A DNA stretch of 64,000 bases. Source: Fluviicola sp. GTDB taxonomy: Bacteria; Bacteroidota; Bacteroidia; Flavobacteriales_D; Crocinitomicaceae. The notes beneath the pieces were generated by a model. It was given only the letters and a program-made list of their open reading frames with translations. It did no database searches and was not told where the DNA came from. A program made the position numbers and the translations under genes. Positions 54,465 to 63,694 of this stretch are shown one piece after another; position 1 is the first letter of the stretch, and each line of letters begins with the position of its first letter. The DNA lies in contig NZ_JBCNJT010000002.1 in NCBI RefSeq assembly GCF_039596395.1, positions 310,001 to 374,000 on the forward strand, given 5' to 3'.

Positions 54465-54472
54465 CAAAACTA
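54465..54472 (-). promoter_or_regulatory. -7 box TAGTTTTG for hpt-adk
   Basis: Exact TAnnTTTG match on the minus strand, 21 nt upstream of the GTG at 54443. It shows that the TTG start at 54467 would lie within the promoter. Confidence 0.55.
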
Positions 54473-54637
54473 CGATTTTTACACCAATTAACGGCTTAAG
54501 TCACGAAGAAATCCCGTGAAAAGACAAATTCAGTGAATTTCGGGCTGATTCTAAAATCCGATCTGCAGTACATCCTTTTCATACAAAAACAGGACAAAAC
54601 CCATACTTTCCTCAACTGCCAACTAAATCCTTTTTTT

Positions 54638-54645
54638 TACTTTTG
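54638..54645 (+). promoter_or_regulatory. -7 box TACTTTTG for purK, four bases before the ATG
   Basis: Exact TAnnTTTG match with only TGGC between it and the ATG at 54650. Because transcription starts several bases after such a box, the mRNA would start at or near the ATG (see findings). Confidence 0.55.
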
Positions 54646-54649
54646 TGGC

Positions 54650-55795
54650 ATGAAAAAACAATGGAACGGAAACTCTTATAAAGTTGGAATGCTTGGTGGC
54701 GGACAATTGGGCCGCATGTTTATACAGGAAGCCTTGAATTATGATGTTCATGTACATTGTTTGGACCCCGATGCAGATGCTCCGTGCAGGCACCTGGCAA
54801 CTTCTTTCCGGCATGGTTCTTTGCTGGATTTCGAAACAGTGGTGGATTTCGGGAAGGACAAAGACGTGGTAACCGTAGAGATCGAACACGTGAATGTGGA
54901 AGCATTGCGCGAATTGGAAAACCGCGGAGTAAAAGTATTCCCGCAGCCAGACGTACTGGCAATTGTACAGGACAAAGGCTTGCAAAAGGAGTTCTACCTG
55001 AAACACGGTCTTCCGACGGCGGAATTTACCCTCGTAGACGGAAAAGAAGCCTTACTTGCTCAAAACATCCCGTTCCCATACGTACTGAAATGGCGTAAAG
55101 GCGGATACGACGGAAAAGGTGTGCAAATGATGAAATCTGCTGCCGATTTCGACCAGTTGAAAGACACTCCTTACGTGATCGAACAGCTGGTGCCTTTCAC
55201 CAAAGAACTTTCGGTGATAGTTTCCAGGAATGAAGCGGGAGAAAGCGTGGTTTACCCCACTGTGGAATGTGAATTCAGTCCGGTGGCAAACCTGGTTGAG
55301 TTCCTGTTTTCACCTGCAGAAATTTCCGAAGAAGTAGAGAGAAAAGCACGTGAAATTGCGCTGAAAGTGATTGATTCGCTGCAAATGGTCGGTATTTTGG
55401 CCGTAGAACTTTTCCTGACTGCTGACAATGAGATTTTGATCAATGAAATCGCGCCTCGTCCTCACAACAGCGGGCACCATACCATTGAATGCTGTTATAC
55501 TTCCCAGTTTGAACAACACCTGAGAAGTATCGTAAATGCTCCGTTGGGGTCTACCAAACTGATTACTCCCGGAGTAATGATCAACCTGCTGGGAGAGCCC
55601 GGCTACGAAGGAACTGCCAAATACGAAAACCTCGAAGAAGTCATTTCCCTGGAAGGAGTCAGTGTTCACCTGTACGGAAAGCAAACTACCAAACCTTTCC
55701 GCAAAATGGGACATGTAACCATCTACGGGCCAAACCTGGATGAACTCAAAACAAGGGGAAGAATGGTGGCTAAAGAATTAAAAATCAAAGCTTAA
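54650..55795 (+). CDS. purK: 5-(carboxyamino)imidazole ribonucleotide synthase
   Basis: 381 residues from the ATG at 54650; the longer frame to 54533 crosses the promoter and is rejected. ATP-grasp features: MLGGGQLGRMFIQEA, CLDPDADAPC, the segment YVLKWRKGGYDGKGVQ, FTKELSVIVSRN, and the metal site EIAPRPHNSGHHTIE. It makes N5-CAIR from AIR, ATP and bicarbonate, the substrate of PurE. Unusually its -7 box is just 4 nt before the start codon. Confidence 0.95.
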   Translation: MKKQWNGNSYKVGMLGGGQLGRMFIQEALNYDVHVHCLDPDADAPCRHLATSFRHGSLLDFETVVDFGKDKDVVTVEIEHVNVEALRELENRGVKVFPQPDVLAIVQDKGLQKEFYLKHGLPTAEFTLVDGKEALLAQNIPFPYVLKWRKGGYDGKGVQMMKSAADFDQLKDTPYVIEQLVPFTKELSVIVSRNEAGESVVYPTVECEFSPVANLVEFLFSPAEISEEVERKAREIALKVIDSLQMVGILAVELFLTADNEILINEIAPRPHNSGHHTIECCYTSQFEQHLRSIVNAPLGSTKLITPGVMINLLGEPGYEGTAKYENLEEVISLEGVSVHLYGKQTTKPFRKMGHVTIYGPNLDELKTRGRMVAKELKIKA

Positions 55796-55847
55796 ATTCA
55801 ATTATTACGCTTTAATTACTACCTTTAACCCCCAATTTGAGAACAAT

Positions 55848-58800
55848 TTGAAACTGCACACACTTATTCTTGTATTCTCTCTACTTGTATTGAGCCCGCA
55901 ACTTCATGCGCAGTTATATACTTTCCAGGAATTCAATCACCAGGACGGTTTAAAGATAACCACTACCCTTTCTGCCACCCAGGATGAACTCGGGCATTTA
56001 CTGATCGGAACGGATGGAAACGGGATTGTCCGGTTTAACGGGACCACTTTTGAATCCATGCACAACTCCAAAGGATTGGACCGCCCCTATCACGTTACGG
56101 GAATTGCGCTGGTAAACGGGGAAATTTATTTTTCCACACTTTATGCCGGGATCCTGAATTACTACAACAACGGGATCCACTCTTTTTACAAGATAAATCC
56201 TGTTACGGAAGGTTCTGCTTTACGCATCGCAAAATGCCAGAGTAAACTGTCCATTATCACCAATAATTACATGCTGGTGACGGATCTCAACGGAAAACTA
56301 CTTCTGAAAAAGCCCTATTTGTCGAGGTATATCAGTAAATGTGTCCAGTTATTGGAAACTCCCTACGGGAACATTCTGATTACCGATAAAGATTCCTATT
56401 TCATCAGTGCTGCGGAAATTGTTCCTTTGGACAAATGGTTGGATTCACCGGGCATTCGTTTTAAGATCGCTTCATATTACCAAAAGAAACTGGTGCTTTA
56501 CGATGAAAGCGGGAAAAACAAATACACGTATTACTTCTCGAACAACGGAAGTATTTTCAGAAAGGCTGTTGAAGCTACGAATTTCGACTTTTCCATCAGT
56601 CCGATCGACAATGTGACTTCCAGGAATAACCGCATTTTCTTCAGTCATTCGGATAAACTGCTTTTTTCCATTGAAGAAGACAAACTCAAGCGTATCGCTC
56701 CCAATTACGACCATGAATTAGGGGTTATTTATCATCTTTTTATTGATCAGTCGGGCGATTATTGGATGAATACCTCGCAGGGAATTACCAAAATAAGCAT
56801 TGAGCCTTTCACGAAAGTGAAACTAAGCCCGATTTTCGAAGACAACCTGATCCTGCAGATTTTCCGAACAAAGAACAATGAATTCCTGTTGGGCAACGGA
56901 AAAAACGAAGTCTATTACGGTCCTTTGTATTCCGGGGATTTCCGGTTGAAAAAGAATTTCCGGGCAAACCACATACTGGAATGCCCACTCGGAACGCTCA
57001 TTTGCTCTGAGAACGGTATTTATGAATTAAAAAACGGAGAAATCCGCGAAACGAATATTCCCAACCAAAAAGGCGAACGGATCAAATTTGCACTCTGGGA
57101 TGGAGAAAACCTGTGGTTCGCACCCGTTCAAAAAGGTCTTTACTGTTACAACCCGAAAACTAGGACCAGCACGAAATTAAAAATGACCGATGCCCCCGAT
57201 TACTTCTATTGCGGGCAGAAATCGGCTGACGGAAAATTCCTCTATTTTGGCTCCAACGAAGGGATCAAAAAACTCAATCTTGCAACCAAAGAAATCAAGC
57301 ACTTAACCCGTTTTAATGAAATCGGAGCTTACGCCGGGAATTCTACTACCGACATGTATGGGAACCTGTGGTTCAGCCTGGACCGGGGAATAGCAGGAAT
57401 CGACCGGAAACACCGCCTGATCCTGATCAAAGATCAAAAAATCCTGCCTTCTTATTTGTTCTATACACTTACCGCGGATAAACTCGGAAACCTGATTATC
57501 GGGACCAACCTGGGAATTCACATTCTCAAAATGGACAAAAACGGGAAAGTGGTTTACCACAAAAATTACAACGAAAAAAACGGGTTCACCGGTTATGAAA
57601 CCAATATGCGGGCGGTTTTCCAGGATGAAAACAAATCGTTTGTAGGGACTTCCGAAGGTTTGTTCCTGATCAATACGGAAATCTTAAAGAACTACCCGGT
57701 TCCGCCGAAACCCATCATTATCAAAGGGCGCTTGTTCCAAAACGGAGTGATCCGCGACGTGGACCAGGGAAAATACCTGACATTCAAAACCATTCTTTCC
57801 AAAAACAGTGGACTGGAATATTATTATAAGATTGCCGGATACAATAAATTCTGGATCAGGCTCAACAGTTCCGGAGAAATGAAAATGCCTGAACTGGAAA
57901 ATGGTTCCTACCGCCTGGAAGTAAAATCCAGTTTCGACGGAATCAACTTTTCGGAGATTGCACACTACCCCATCCTGATCCACAACCCGATCTGGCAATC
58001 CAAGTGGTTTATCGTGATCATTATTCTTTTCCTGGGATTGTTGAACATAGGTTACCTGGAATGGACCAGGACCGGAATGCGGATTAACCTTTACGAGATA
58101 AGCTACAACTCCCTGGATCCGCGCTTTGTGCCCAAACTGCTTTTATTCGGAGCATTGACCAATGTATTGACAGGTCTGATCATTTACTACTTCGTAGATG
58201 AAAAGCTGGCCTATGTCATGGTAAACATTCTGGCAAGTTCGGTGCTGATCGTCGCTTATTTTGTACACCGCATTTCTTCCCGCCGGAACAGGCTGGATTA
58301 CATCAACAACCTGAGTTTGTATTTCTCACTGATTGTCCTTTTCATCCAGTTTTTCTACATCCTCTTCATTTCGAACATTCATCCGTACCCGATAACGGCA
58401 ATTGTACTTATTTCAAGCGCGCTGCCTTACCTTTTGAATAACATCCGTTCGATCATCATTATTTGCCTGCTGGAAATCCTGGTTGCGGTCATGATGCTGA
58501 TCTGGATCGAAAATCCGGTTTACAACGGCGTGCTCTTTATTCTTACGATCGGGGTTTCCTCGGCACTGGTTGTAATGGTTACTTATCTGAGAAACGATTC
58601 CCTGGAAAAACTGTTCTTCGTGAGCAACATCCTGAACAAAGGGAACATGATGGCCATTTCCTTCGATCAAAAAGGAATCATCACCTATTGCAGCAAGAAC
58701 CTTTCTTCTTTGCTTCACATCGATTCAAACATGATTGTAGGGAAATCACTTTCCACCCTGAACCCGATTGTAGTATCCGCTGAGATGCGTGAATTCTCGC

Positions 58801-60119
58801 TGGGAGATGAATTTTCGGACGGTAAAATATTCCTGGTGCCGATGTACAACAAAAAAGGCGAAGTGGTGTGGATCGAATGGTCCTGTAAATACTTCTCCGA
58901 CTCAGTACGTGTTATCATGGGACAAGACGTAACGGAAAAACTGACACTGACAACGAATTACCAGTCGTTGGTAGAGAATGCACACGATATGATCTTCAAT
59001 ACGGATATCGACGGGCATTTCACCTACCTGAACGAAATGAGTAGCCGCACTTTCGGGTATAAGCACGAAAACCTCGTAGGGAAGGATTCCGTGACTATCG
59101 TTCACCCGGAATACCGCGAAATTGTAAAGGATTTCTTCCGCAACCAGATCATTAACCGGATCCAGAATACTTACCTGGAATTCCCTATCCGTACGAAAGA
59201 AGGACGCATTATCTGGCTCGGACAAAACGCATCCATTGTATTCGAACCGGGTTCACGCAAGCGTATTATCGGGTTCACGGCTCTTGCCCGTGATATCACT
59301 GAAAAAAGGGCGAATGAACTATTGATCGAACAGCAAAACAAGGACATTACTTCGAGTATCAACTCGGCAAAACGCATTCAGTACAGTTTATTGCCGAAGG
59401 CTTCCGAAATCGGAGGTCATTTTGAAGATTATTTCGTGATTTTCAAACCGAAGGACATTGTCAGCGGCGATTTCTACTGGACCCATAAAATCGGGAATAA
59501 ACTGATCCTGGTACTTGCAGATTGTACCGGGCATGGTGTTCCGGGTGCTTTCATGACCATTCTTGGAATTAACCTGTTAAACCAATTGGTGATCGAACGC
59601 AAAATTGATGATCCGGCAGAAATCCTCAACGGGTTGAATAACGAACTGCATAAACTGCTTCACCACGGAAACAACACCCTGACAACCGAAGGAATGGATG
59701 CACTGGTGGTAGTCTTTGAAGGAGATGCTATCCAGTTTGCAACCAGCGGCGTTGCCCTGATCCATATTCACCAGGAAGAATTTAACCTGTACAGGTCTAC
59801 GAAACTCGAAAAGGACATGGAATTGCAGATTTATGAGAACAAGGCCATTTCCCTTTCGGAAGAAGACCAGCTTTACCTGATTACAGATGGGTTCCAAAAG
59901 CAGTTCGGTTCCATCCGCAACAAAAAATTCTCCTTCAAACGCATCCGCGAATTGCTTGAAAAGATCAAGGTCGAATCAATGCCATTGCAGAAAAAGTATT
60001 TTGAAAATGCCTGGTCGAACTGGTCCGAAGGACACGAACAAACGGATGATATCACGATTATCGGATTGAAGAAATACCTGAAACAAAAGGAGAATGAGAG
60101 TGAGGATGAAACCTCATAG
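55848..60119 (+). CDS. Propeller-YYY-membrane-PAS-SpoIIE sensor phosphatase
   Basis: 1423 residues from a TTG at 55848, the only start that keeps the signal peptide (MKLHTLILVFSLLVLSPQLH). A beta-propeller of two-component-regulator type lies at 25-590 (HLLIGTDGNGIVRFNG, LWFSLDRGIAGID) and a Y_Y_Y domain near 625-710. About seven transmembrane helices lie at 715-918, two PAS domains at about 925-1035 and 1037-1150, and a SpoIIE PP2C domain at about 1165-1415 (DIVSGDFYW, DCTGHGVPGAFMTILG, DDITIIGL). It should read a periplasmic or small-molecule signal and control a partner by dephosphorylation. A near-match -7 box (TACCTTTA) is 20 nt upstream. The fusion is longer than usual. Confidence 0.87.
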   Translation: MKLHTLILVFSLLVLSPQLHAQLYTFQEFNHQDGLKITTTLSATQDELGHLLIGTDGNGIVRFNGTTFESMHNSKGLDRPYHVTGIALVNGEIYFSTLYAGILNYYNNGIHSFYKINPVTEGSALRIAKCQSKLSIITNNYMLVTDLNGKLLLKKPYLSRYISKCVQLLETPYGNILITDKDSYFISAAEIVPLDKWLDSPGIRFKIASYYQKKLVLYDESGKNKYTYYFSNNGSIFRKAVEATNFDFSISPIDNVTSRNNRIFFSHSDKLLFSIEEDKLKRIAPNYDHELGVIYHLFIDQSGDYWMNTSQGITKISIEPFTKVKLSPIFEDNLILQIFRTKNNEFLLGNGKNEVYYGPLYSGDFRLKKNFRANHILECPLGTLICSENGIYELKNGEIRETNIPNQKGERIKFALWDGENLWFAPVQKGLYCYNPKTRTSTKLKMTDAPDYFYCGQKSADGKFLYFGSNEGIKKLNLATKEIKHLTRFNEIGAYAGNSTTDMYGNLWFSLDRGIAGIDRKHRLILIKDQKILPSYLFYTLTADKLGNLIIGTNLGIHILKMDKNGKVVYHKNYNEKNGFTGYETNMRAVFQDENKSFVGTSEGLFLINTEILKNYPVPPKPIIIKGRLFQNGVIRDVDQGKYLTFKTILSKNSGLEYYYKIAGYNKFWIRLNSSGEMKMPELENGSYRLEVKSSFDGINFSEIAHYPILIHNPIWQSKWFIVIIILFLGLLNIGYLEWTRTGMRINLYEISYNSLDPRFVPKLLLFGALTNVLTGLIIYYFVDEKLAYVMVNILASSVLIVAYFVHRISSRRNRLDYINNLSLYFSLIVLFIQFFYILFISNIHPYPITAIVLISSALPYLLNNIRSIIIICLLEILVAVMMLIWIENPVYNGVLFILTIGVSSALVVMVTYLRNDSLEKLFFVSNILNKGNMMAISFDQKGIITYCSKNLSSLLHIDSNMIVGKSLSTLNPIVVSAEMREFSLGDEFSDGKIFLVPMYNKKGEVVWIEWSCKYFSDSVRVIMGQDVTEKLTLTTNYQSLVENAHDMIFNTDIDGHFTYLNEMSSRTFGYKHENLVGKDSVTIVHPEYREIVKDFFRNQIINRIQNTYLEFPIRTKEGRIIWLGQNASIVFEPGSRKRIIGFTALARDITEKRANELLIEQQNKDITSSINSAKRIQYSLLPKASEIGGHFEDYFVIFKPKDIVSGDFYWTHKIGNKLILVLADCTGHGVPGAFMTILGINLLNQLVIERKIDDPAEILNGLNNELHKLLHHGNNTLTTEGMDALVVVFEGDAIQFATSGVALIHIHQEEFNLYRSTKLEKDMELQIYENKAISLSEEDQLYLITDGFQKQFGSIRNKKFSFKRIRELLEKIKVESMPLQKKYFENAWSNWSEGHEQTDDITIIGLKKYLKQKENESEDETS

Positions 60120-60125
60120 CCGTGA

Positions 60126-61337
60126 TCAGTCAATGGTTCTTTTTACCAGGTAACGCACCGGGAAATAAGACGATAAAACACTCAGCAGGACCACCATTCC
60201 AAAAATGAACAGTACGTCAATTGCGCGCAAAATAACCGGGAAGGCTTCACCGCCGGAATTCGGCATTTTCAGGAACGCAAACTGCATTTGAAGCAGGCAA
60301 ACGCCAACACCCAAAACCAATCCGATCCCGATTCCTTTGAATGCAATTAAAATTCCTTCAAAAAAGAAGATCCGGAAAATAAACTGCCTGGTAGCTCCGA
60401 AGCGTTCCATGGTTTCGATGTTTTCCTTCTTCTCAATAAACAACATGTTCAGCGATGCGACCAGGTTGAATGCAGCCAGTACGAAAATGAACAGCAGGAT
60501 CAATACCACAATTTTCTTTTCGCTCTCACTGGTCTTAAAGATCAATTCGTTCTTTTCAGCAGCTGTTTTAATCATGAATTTCTTTCCGAATTTAGCTACA
60601 AGTGCTGCTTTAACGGATTCAATGTGTTGCTTATCGGCATGAAAATAAATCGCTGTAATGTCCGACCCGTAATTCAGCTGGATTTCAGCGTAGTTGAGCG
60701 GCACCAATACATCCGACATATTCACGTCCTTGTTGTAGTTCATCCTTCCCACCACTTTCAGCGGGGAAACTTTGAACGGGCTTTTTAAACGGGCAATGGA
60801 GGCATCTCTTAACGGCGTATACAAGGTCAATTCTTCGTATCCGTCCATTTCGGAAATATATCCGTCAATTTTATCCAGTAAACTTGCCCCGATAACGGCC
60901 GTAGGCTCGCCATTCTCTTCGAGGTACGGATAACCGTCGACCATGTGATTTTTCAGGTTACAGGCTTCCACAAACGAATAATCTACTCCGACCATGCGCG
61001 CATTGATCCATTTCTTGCCGTGTTTGATGATGACGGTTTCCTCAATGGCTTTGGACACCGAAATAACTCCCGGAAGTTTCCGGAGTTCCCGGAAGTTTAC
61101 TGCCGTGGAATCGAAGGTTTTCCCTTCCAGCGAACGCATGGTAATGGCCGGATCGTAATCCGAATAAAGTTTGGAAACCATTTGCTCGATCCCGTTGAAG
61201 GCCGATAAAATAATCACCAGGGCCGCTGTAATGACCGAAATTCCGACAACCGATATGCGCGTAATCCAATTGACCAGGTTACGCTGTTTCCGGGTATATC
61301 GAAGGTACCTTCTCGCTATGAAAAATGAAACCTTAAT
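60126..61337 (-). CDS. LolC/E-like FtsX permease, apparently starting at ATT
   Basis: 403 residues if read from an ATT at 61337, whose last base is the first base of the rbfA stop (GATTAA). The resulting N terminus IKVSFFIARRYLRYTRKQRN, then VNWITRISVVGISVITAAL, is the standard first segment and TM1 of LolC/E permeases. An in-frame TGA two codons before the ATT excludes an upstream start. The next accepted codon, GTG at 61217, lies within TM1 and would truncate it. The remainder has a MacB-like periplasmic domain and three TM helices (IVVLILLFIFVLAAFNLVASL, and two later). Lipoprotein release or export is likely. ATG lost by mutation, or a sequencing error, are the alternatives. Confidence 0.8.
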   Translation of the reverse strand: MKVSFFIARRYLRYTRKQRNLVNWITRISVVGISVITAALVIILSAFNGIEQMVSKLYSDYDPAITMRSLEGKTFDSTAVNFRELRKLPGVISVSKAIEETVIIKHGKKWINARMVGVDYSFVEACNLKNHMVDGYPYLEENGEPTAVIGASLLDKIDGYISEMDGYEELTLYTPLRDASIARLKSPFKVSPLKVVGRMNYNKDVNMSDVLVPLNYAEIQLNYGSDITAIYFHADKQHIESVKAALVAKFGKKFMIKTAAEKNELIFKTSESEKKIVVLILLFIFVLAAFNLVASLNMLFIEKKENIETMERFGATRQFIFRIFFFEGILIAFKGIGIGLVLGVGVCLLQMQFAFLKMPNSGGEAFPVILRAIDVLFIFGMVVLLSVLSSYFPVRYLVKRTID

Positions 61338-61668
61338 CTTTCAGCAATTTATCAATGGTTTCTGCATAATCCAGGGAATCATCAATATAGAACTGAAGTT
61401 CCGGAATTTTGTGCATGTTCTTCAACCGTTTCCCGACTTCTCCGCGGATTTTTCGGGAATTCTCCTGGATATTTTTCAATACTTCCTTCTTGTCAGGACC
61501 CGCAAAAATCGATAAATAAATACGTGCCAAAGACAGATCGGAAGTTACCCTTACAATCGTCACACTGACCATTGCACCCAAGCAAATCTCACGTGCATTG
61601 CGTTGAAAATAAGTCGATAATTCTTCCTGAATTACTCCCTCAACCCGGTTTTGTCTAATTGAACTCAT
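61333..61668 (-). CDS. rbfA: Ribosome-binding factor A
   Basis: 111 residues, starting MSSIRQNRVEGVIQEEL, a normal RbfA N terminus. The KH-like fold has LGAMVSVTIVRVTSDLSLARIY and the conserved IPELQFYIDDSLDYAETID. It acts in late 30S subunit maturation. The -7 box TAACTTTG lies only 4 nt before its ATG. Its last codons overlap the start of the downstream LolC/E-like gene (GATTAA), giving an operon of rbfA with an ABC permease. Confidence 0.92.
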   Translation of the reverse strand: MSSIRQNRVEGVIQEELSTYFQRNAREICLGAMVSVTIVRVTSDLSLARIYLSIFAGPDKKEVLKNIQENSRKIRGEVGKRLKNMHKIPELQFYIDDSLDYAETIDKLLKD

Positions 61669-61672
61669 GCTG

Positions 61673-61680
61673 CAAAGTTA
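61673..61680 (-). promoter_or_regulatory. -7 box TAACTTTG for rbfA, four bases before the ATG
   Basis: Exact TAnnTTTG match on the minus strand, with CAGC between it and the ATG at 61668. Same geometry as purK. Confidence 0.5.
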
Positions 61681-61721
61681 AGAATTGTAAACTCGTTCAA
61701 CCACAAAGGACAACAAAAACA

Positions 61722-61729
61722 TATCTTTG
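61722..61729 (+). promoter_or_regulatory. -7 box TATCTTTG for the MsbA-like gene, six bases before the ATG
   Basis: Exact TAnnTTTG match with TACTGC before the ATG at 61736. Divergent from the rbfA box 42 bp away. Confidence 0.5.
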
Positions 61730-61735
61730 TACTGC

Positions 61736-63574
61736 ATGAAATCGATATTAGCATTCCATAAATACACTTTTTCGTATAAAGCTCCGGCTATATTGACGAT
61801 CTTTTACAACTTGCTCTTTGTGATATTCAACCTGCTTTCCATGGTGTTGTTTATCCCGTTTTTGCAGCTCATTTTTAAATCTGATGAGGCCGCAGACCTG
61901 AAGAAACCGGTTTACGACGGAGGCTTTGCTGACTTTTTTATTTATTGCAAGGACCTTTTCAATTATACCATGCAGGAAATGGTCAAAGAAGATCCCAAAC
62001 AAGCGCTTTTCTTCGTCTGTATTTCCGTATTGACAGCTTTTTTCCTGAAAAACCTCACGCGTTACGGAGCAATCTGGTATCAATCGCAGTTGCGTATGGC
62101 GGTAGTGCGTGATATCAAAGACCAGATTTTTGCCAAAGCGATGAAATTGCCGCTTTCCTTCTATACAGAAGAACGAAAAGGAGATTTGATGTCGCGCATG
62201 AATAGTGATGTGGGTGAGATCGAAATTGCAGTGGTTGCCATTTTGGAATTGATTTACAGGGAACCGTTTGCCATTATTACAGCGGTGGGTACTTTATTGT
62301 ACATCAGCCCGAAACTGACTTTAATTTCCTTTATTCTGCTTCCGATTTCCGCTTTCGTTATTTCCCGCATCGGGAAAAGTTTGAAACGTACAGCCAAGCA
62401 AGGCCAGGAACAAAACGGGATTGTTTTTTCGACCATCGAAGAAGCGTTGGGTGGAATCAAAGTGATTAAAGCATTCAACGCCATTCCATTTATGATGGAG
62501 CGTTTCCGTAAGATCAATTTAAGACATCAGCAGTTAATTACCCGCACTTTCCGCAAGAAAGACCTTTCGCCGCCTTTGAATGAATTTTTAGGTGCTGCGG
62601 TTATGATTTGCCTGGTTTGGTTCGGCGGAATCATGATCCTGGATAAAGATGCAAACAGTCTCACAGGTGCCCAGTTCATTACCTTTATCATCGTCTTTTC
62701 CCAATTGCTGCGCCCCATCCAGGGAATTGCAACTGCGGTAGGAAACCTCAATAAGGCAGAAGCTTCCCGCGACCGGATCAACGCAATCCTCGATACGGAT
62801 GAAAATATTTATGAAACCGAACATCCGAAAAAACTGGATGGCCTGAAAAACGACATCAGACTCGAATCTGTTAGTTTCAAATACAAGGACGAGTGGGTTT
62901 TGAAGAATATCAATTTTGACCTGAAACGCGGAAAAACCATTGCTTTGGTCGGTGAATCCGGTAGTGGTAAATCAACGATTGCAGACCTGCTTCCACGTTT
63001 TTACGACGTGAATGAAGGAGCAATTTACATCGATGATATCAATATCAAAGAATACGGATTGGAAGATCTGCACAAAAACATCGGGATCGTTTCGCAGGAA
63101 TCCATATTGTTCAACGACACCGTTCGGAATAACATTGCTTTCGGAAGAGAAGACGTATCGATGGAATTGATTGTGAAAGCAGCCAAAATTGCCCACGCCG
63201 ACAGTTTTATCGAACAACTTGAAAACGGTTACGACACCATTATCGGGGAGCGCGGAAACAAGCTTTCCGGAGGACAGAAACAGCGATTAAGCATTGCCCG
63301 GGCGGTTTTGAAAGATCCTTCCATCCTGATCCTGGATGAAGCAACTTCTGCATTGGACACTGAAAGCGAACGCATCGTACAAGGAGCTTTGGACGAATTA
63401 ATGAAGGACCGCACCTCCTTGATTATCGCTCACAGAATGAGCACGATTATCAATGCCGACGAAATTTTGGTATTGTCAAAAGGCCAGATTATTGAGCGCG
63501 GAAAACACCAGGATTTAATTGCTTTGGGCGGAACTTATGCAAACCTGTGCGGGCTTCAGGGAATCTTCCAGTAA
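61736..63574 (+). CDS. MsbA-like ABC exporter (fused permease and ATPase)
   Basis: 612 residues from the ATG at 61736; a TTG at 61727 is part of the -7 box and rejected. Six-helix ABC membrane domain about 15-330, with FYTEERKGDLMSRMNSDV as coupling helix. The ATPase domain about 375-612 has Walker A GESGSGKST, Q-loop VSQESILF, signature LSGGQKQR, Walker B ILILDEATS, and the switch His in IAHRMST. It probably flips lipid A core or other lipids, as MsbA does; drug export cannot be excluded. Divergent from rbfA with a 42-bp gap between the two -7 boxes. Confidence 0.9.
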   Translation: MKSILAFHKYTFSYKAPAILTIFYNLLFVIFNLLSMVLFIPFLQLIFKSDEAADLKKPVYDGGFADFFIYCKDLFNYTMQEMVKEDPKQALFFVCISVLTAFFLKNLTRYGAIWYQSQLRMAVVRDIKDQIFAKAMKLPLSFYTEERKGDLMSRMNSDVGEIEIAVVAILELIYREPFAIITAVGTLLYISPKLTLISFILLPISAFVISRIGKSLKRTAKQGQEQNGIVFSTIEEALGGIKVIKAFNAIPFMMERFRKINLRHQQLITRTFRKKDLSPPLNEFLGAAVMICLVWFGGIMILDKDANSLTGAQFITFIIVFSQLLRPIQGIATAVGNLNKAEASRDRINAILDTDENIYETEHPKKLDGLKNDIRLESVSFKYKDEWVLKNINFDLKRGKTIALVGESGSGKSTIADLLPRFYDVNEGAIYIDDINIKEYGLEDLHKNIGIVSQESILFNDTVRNNIAFGREDVSMELIVKAAKIAHADSFIEQLENGYDTIIGERGNKLSGGQKQRLSIARAVLKDPSILILDEATSALDTESERIVQGALDELMKDRTSLIIAHRMSTIINADEILVLSKGQIIERGKHQDLIALGGTYANLCGLQGIFQ

Positions 63575-63694
63575 TTTATGATTTTTTTTGACTGATAAAT
63601 CACTGATTCCTACCGTTTAATCACTATATTTCCATTTTGGTTCGCTTTTTGCAATTCAGAAACAACTATTCCATTTACGGAACGTTATTTACGT

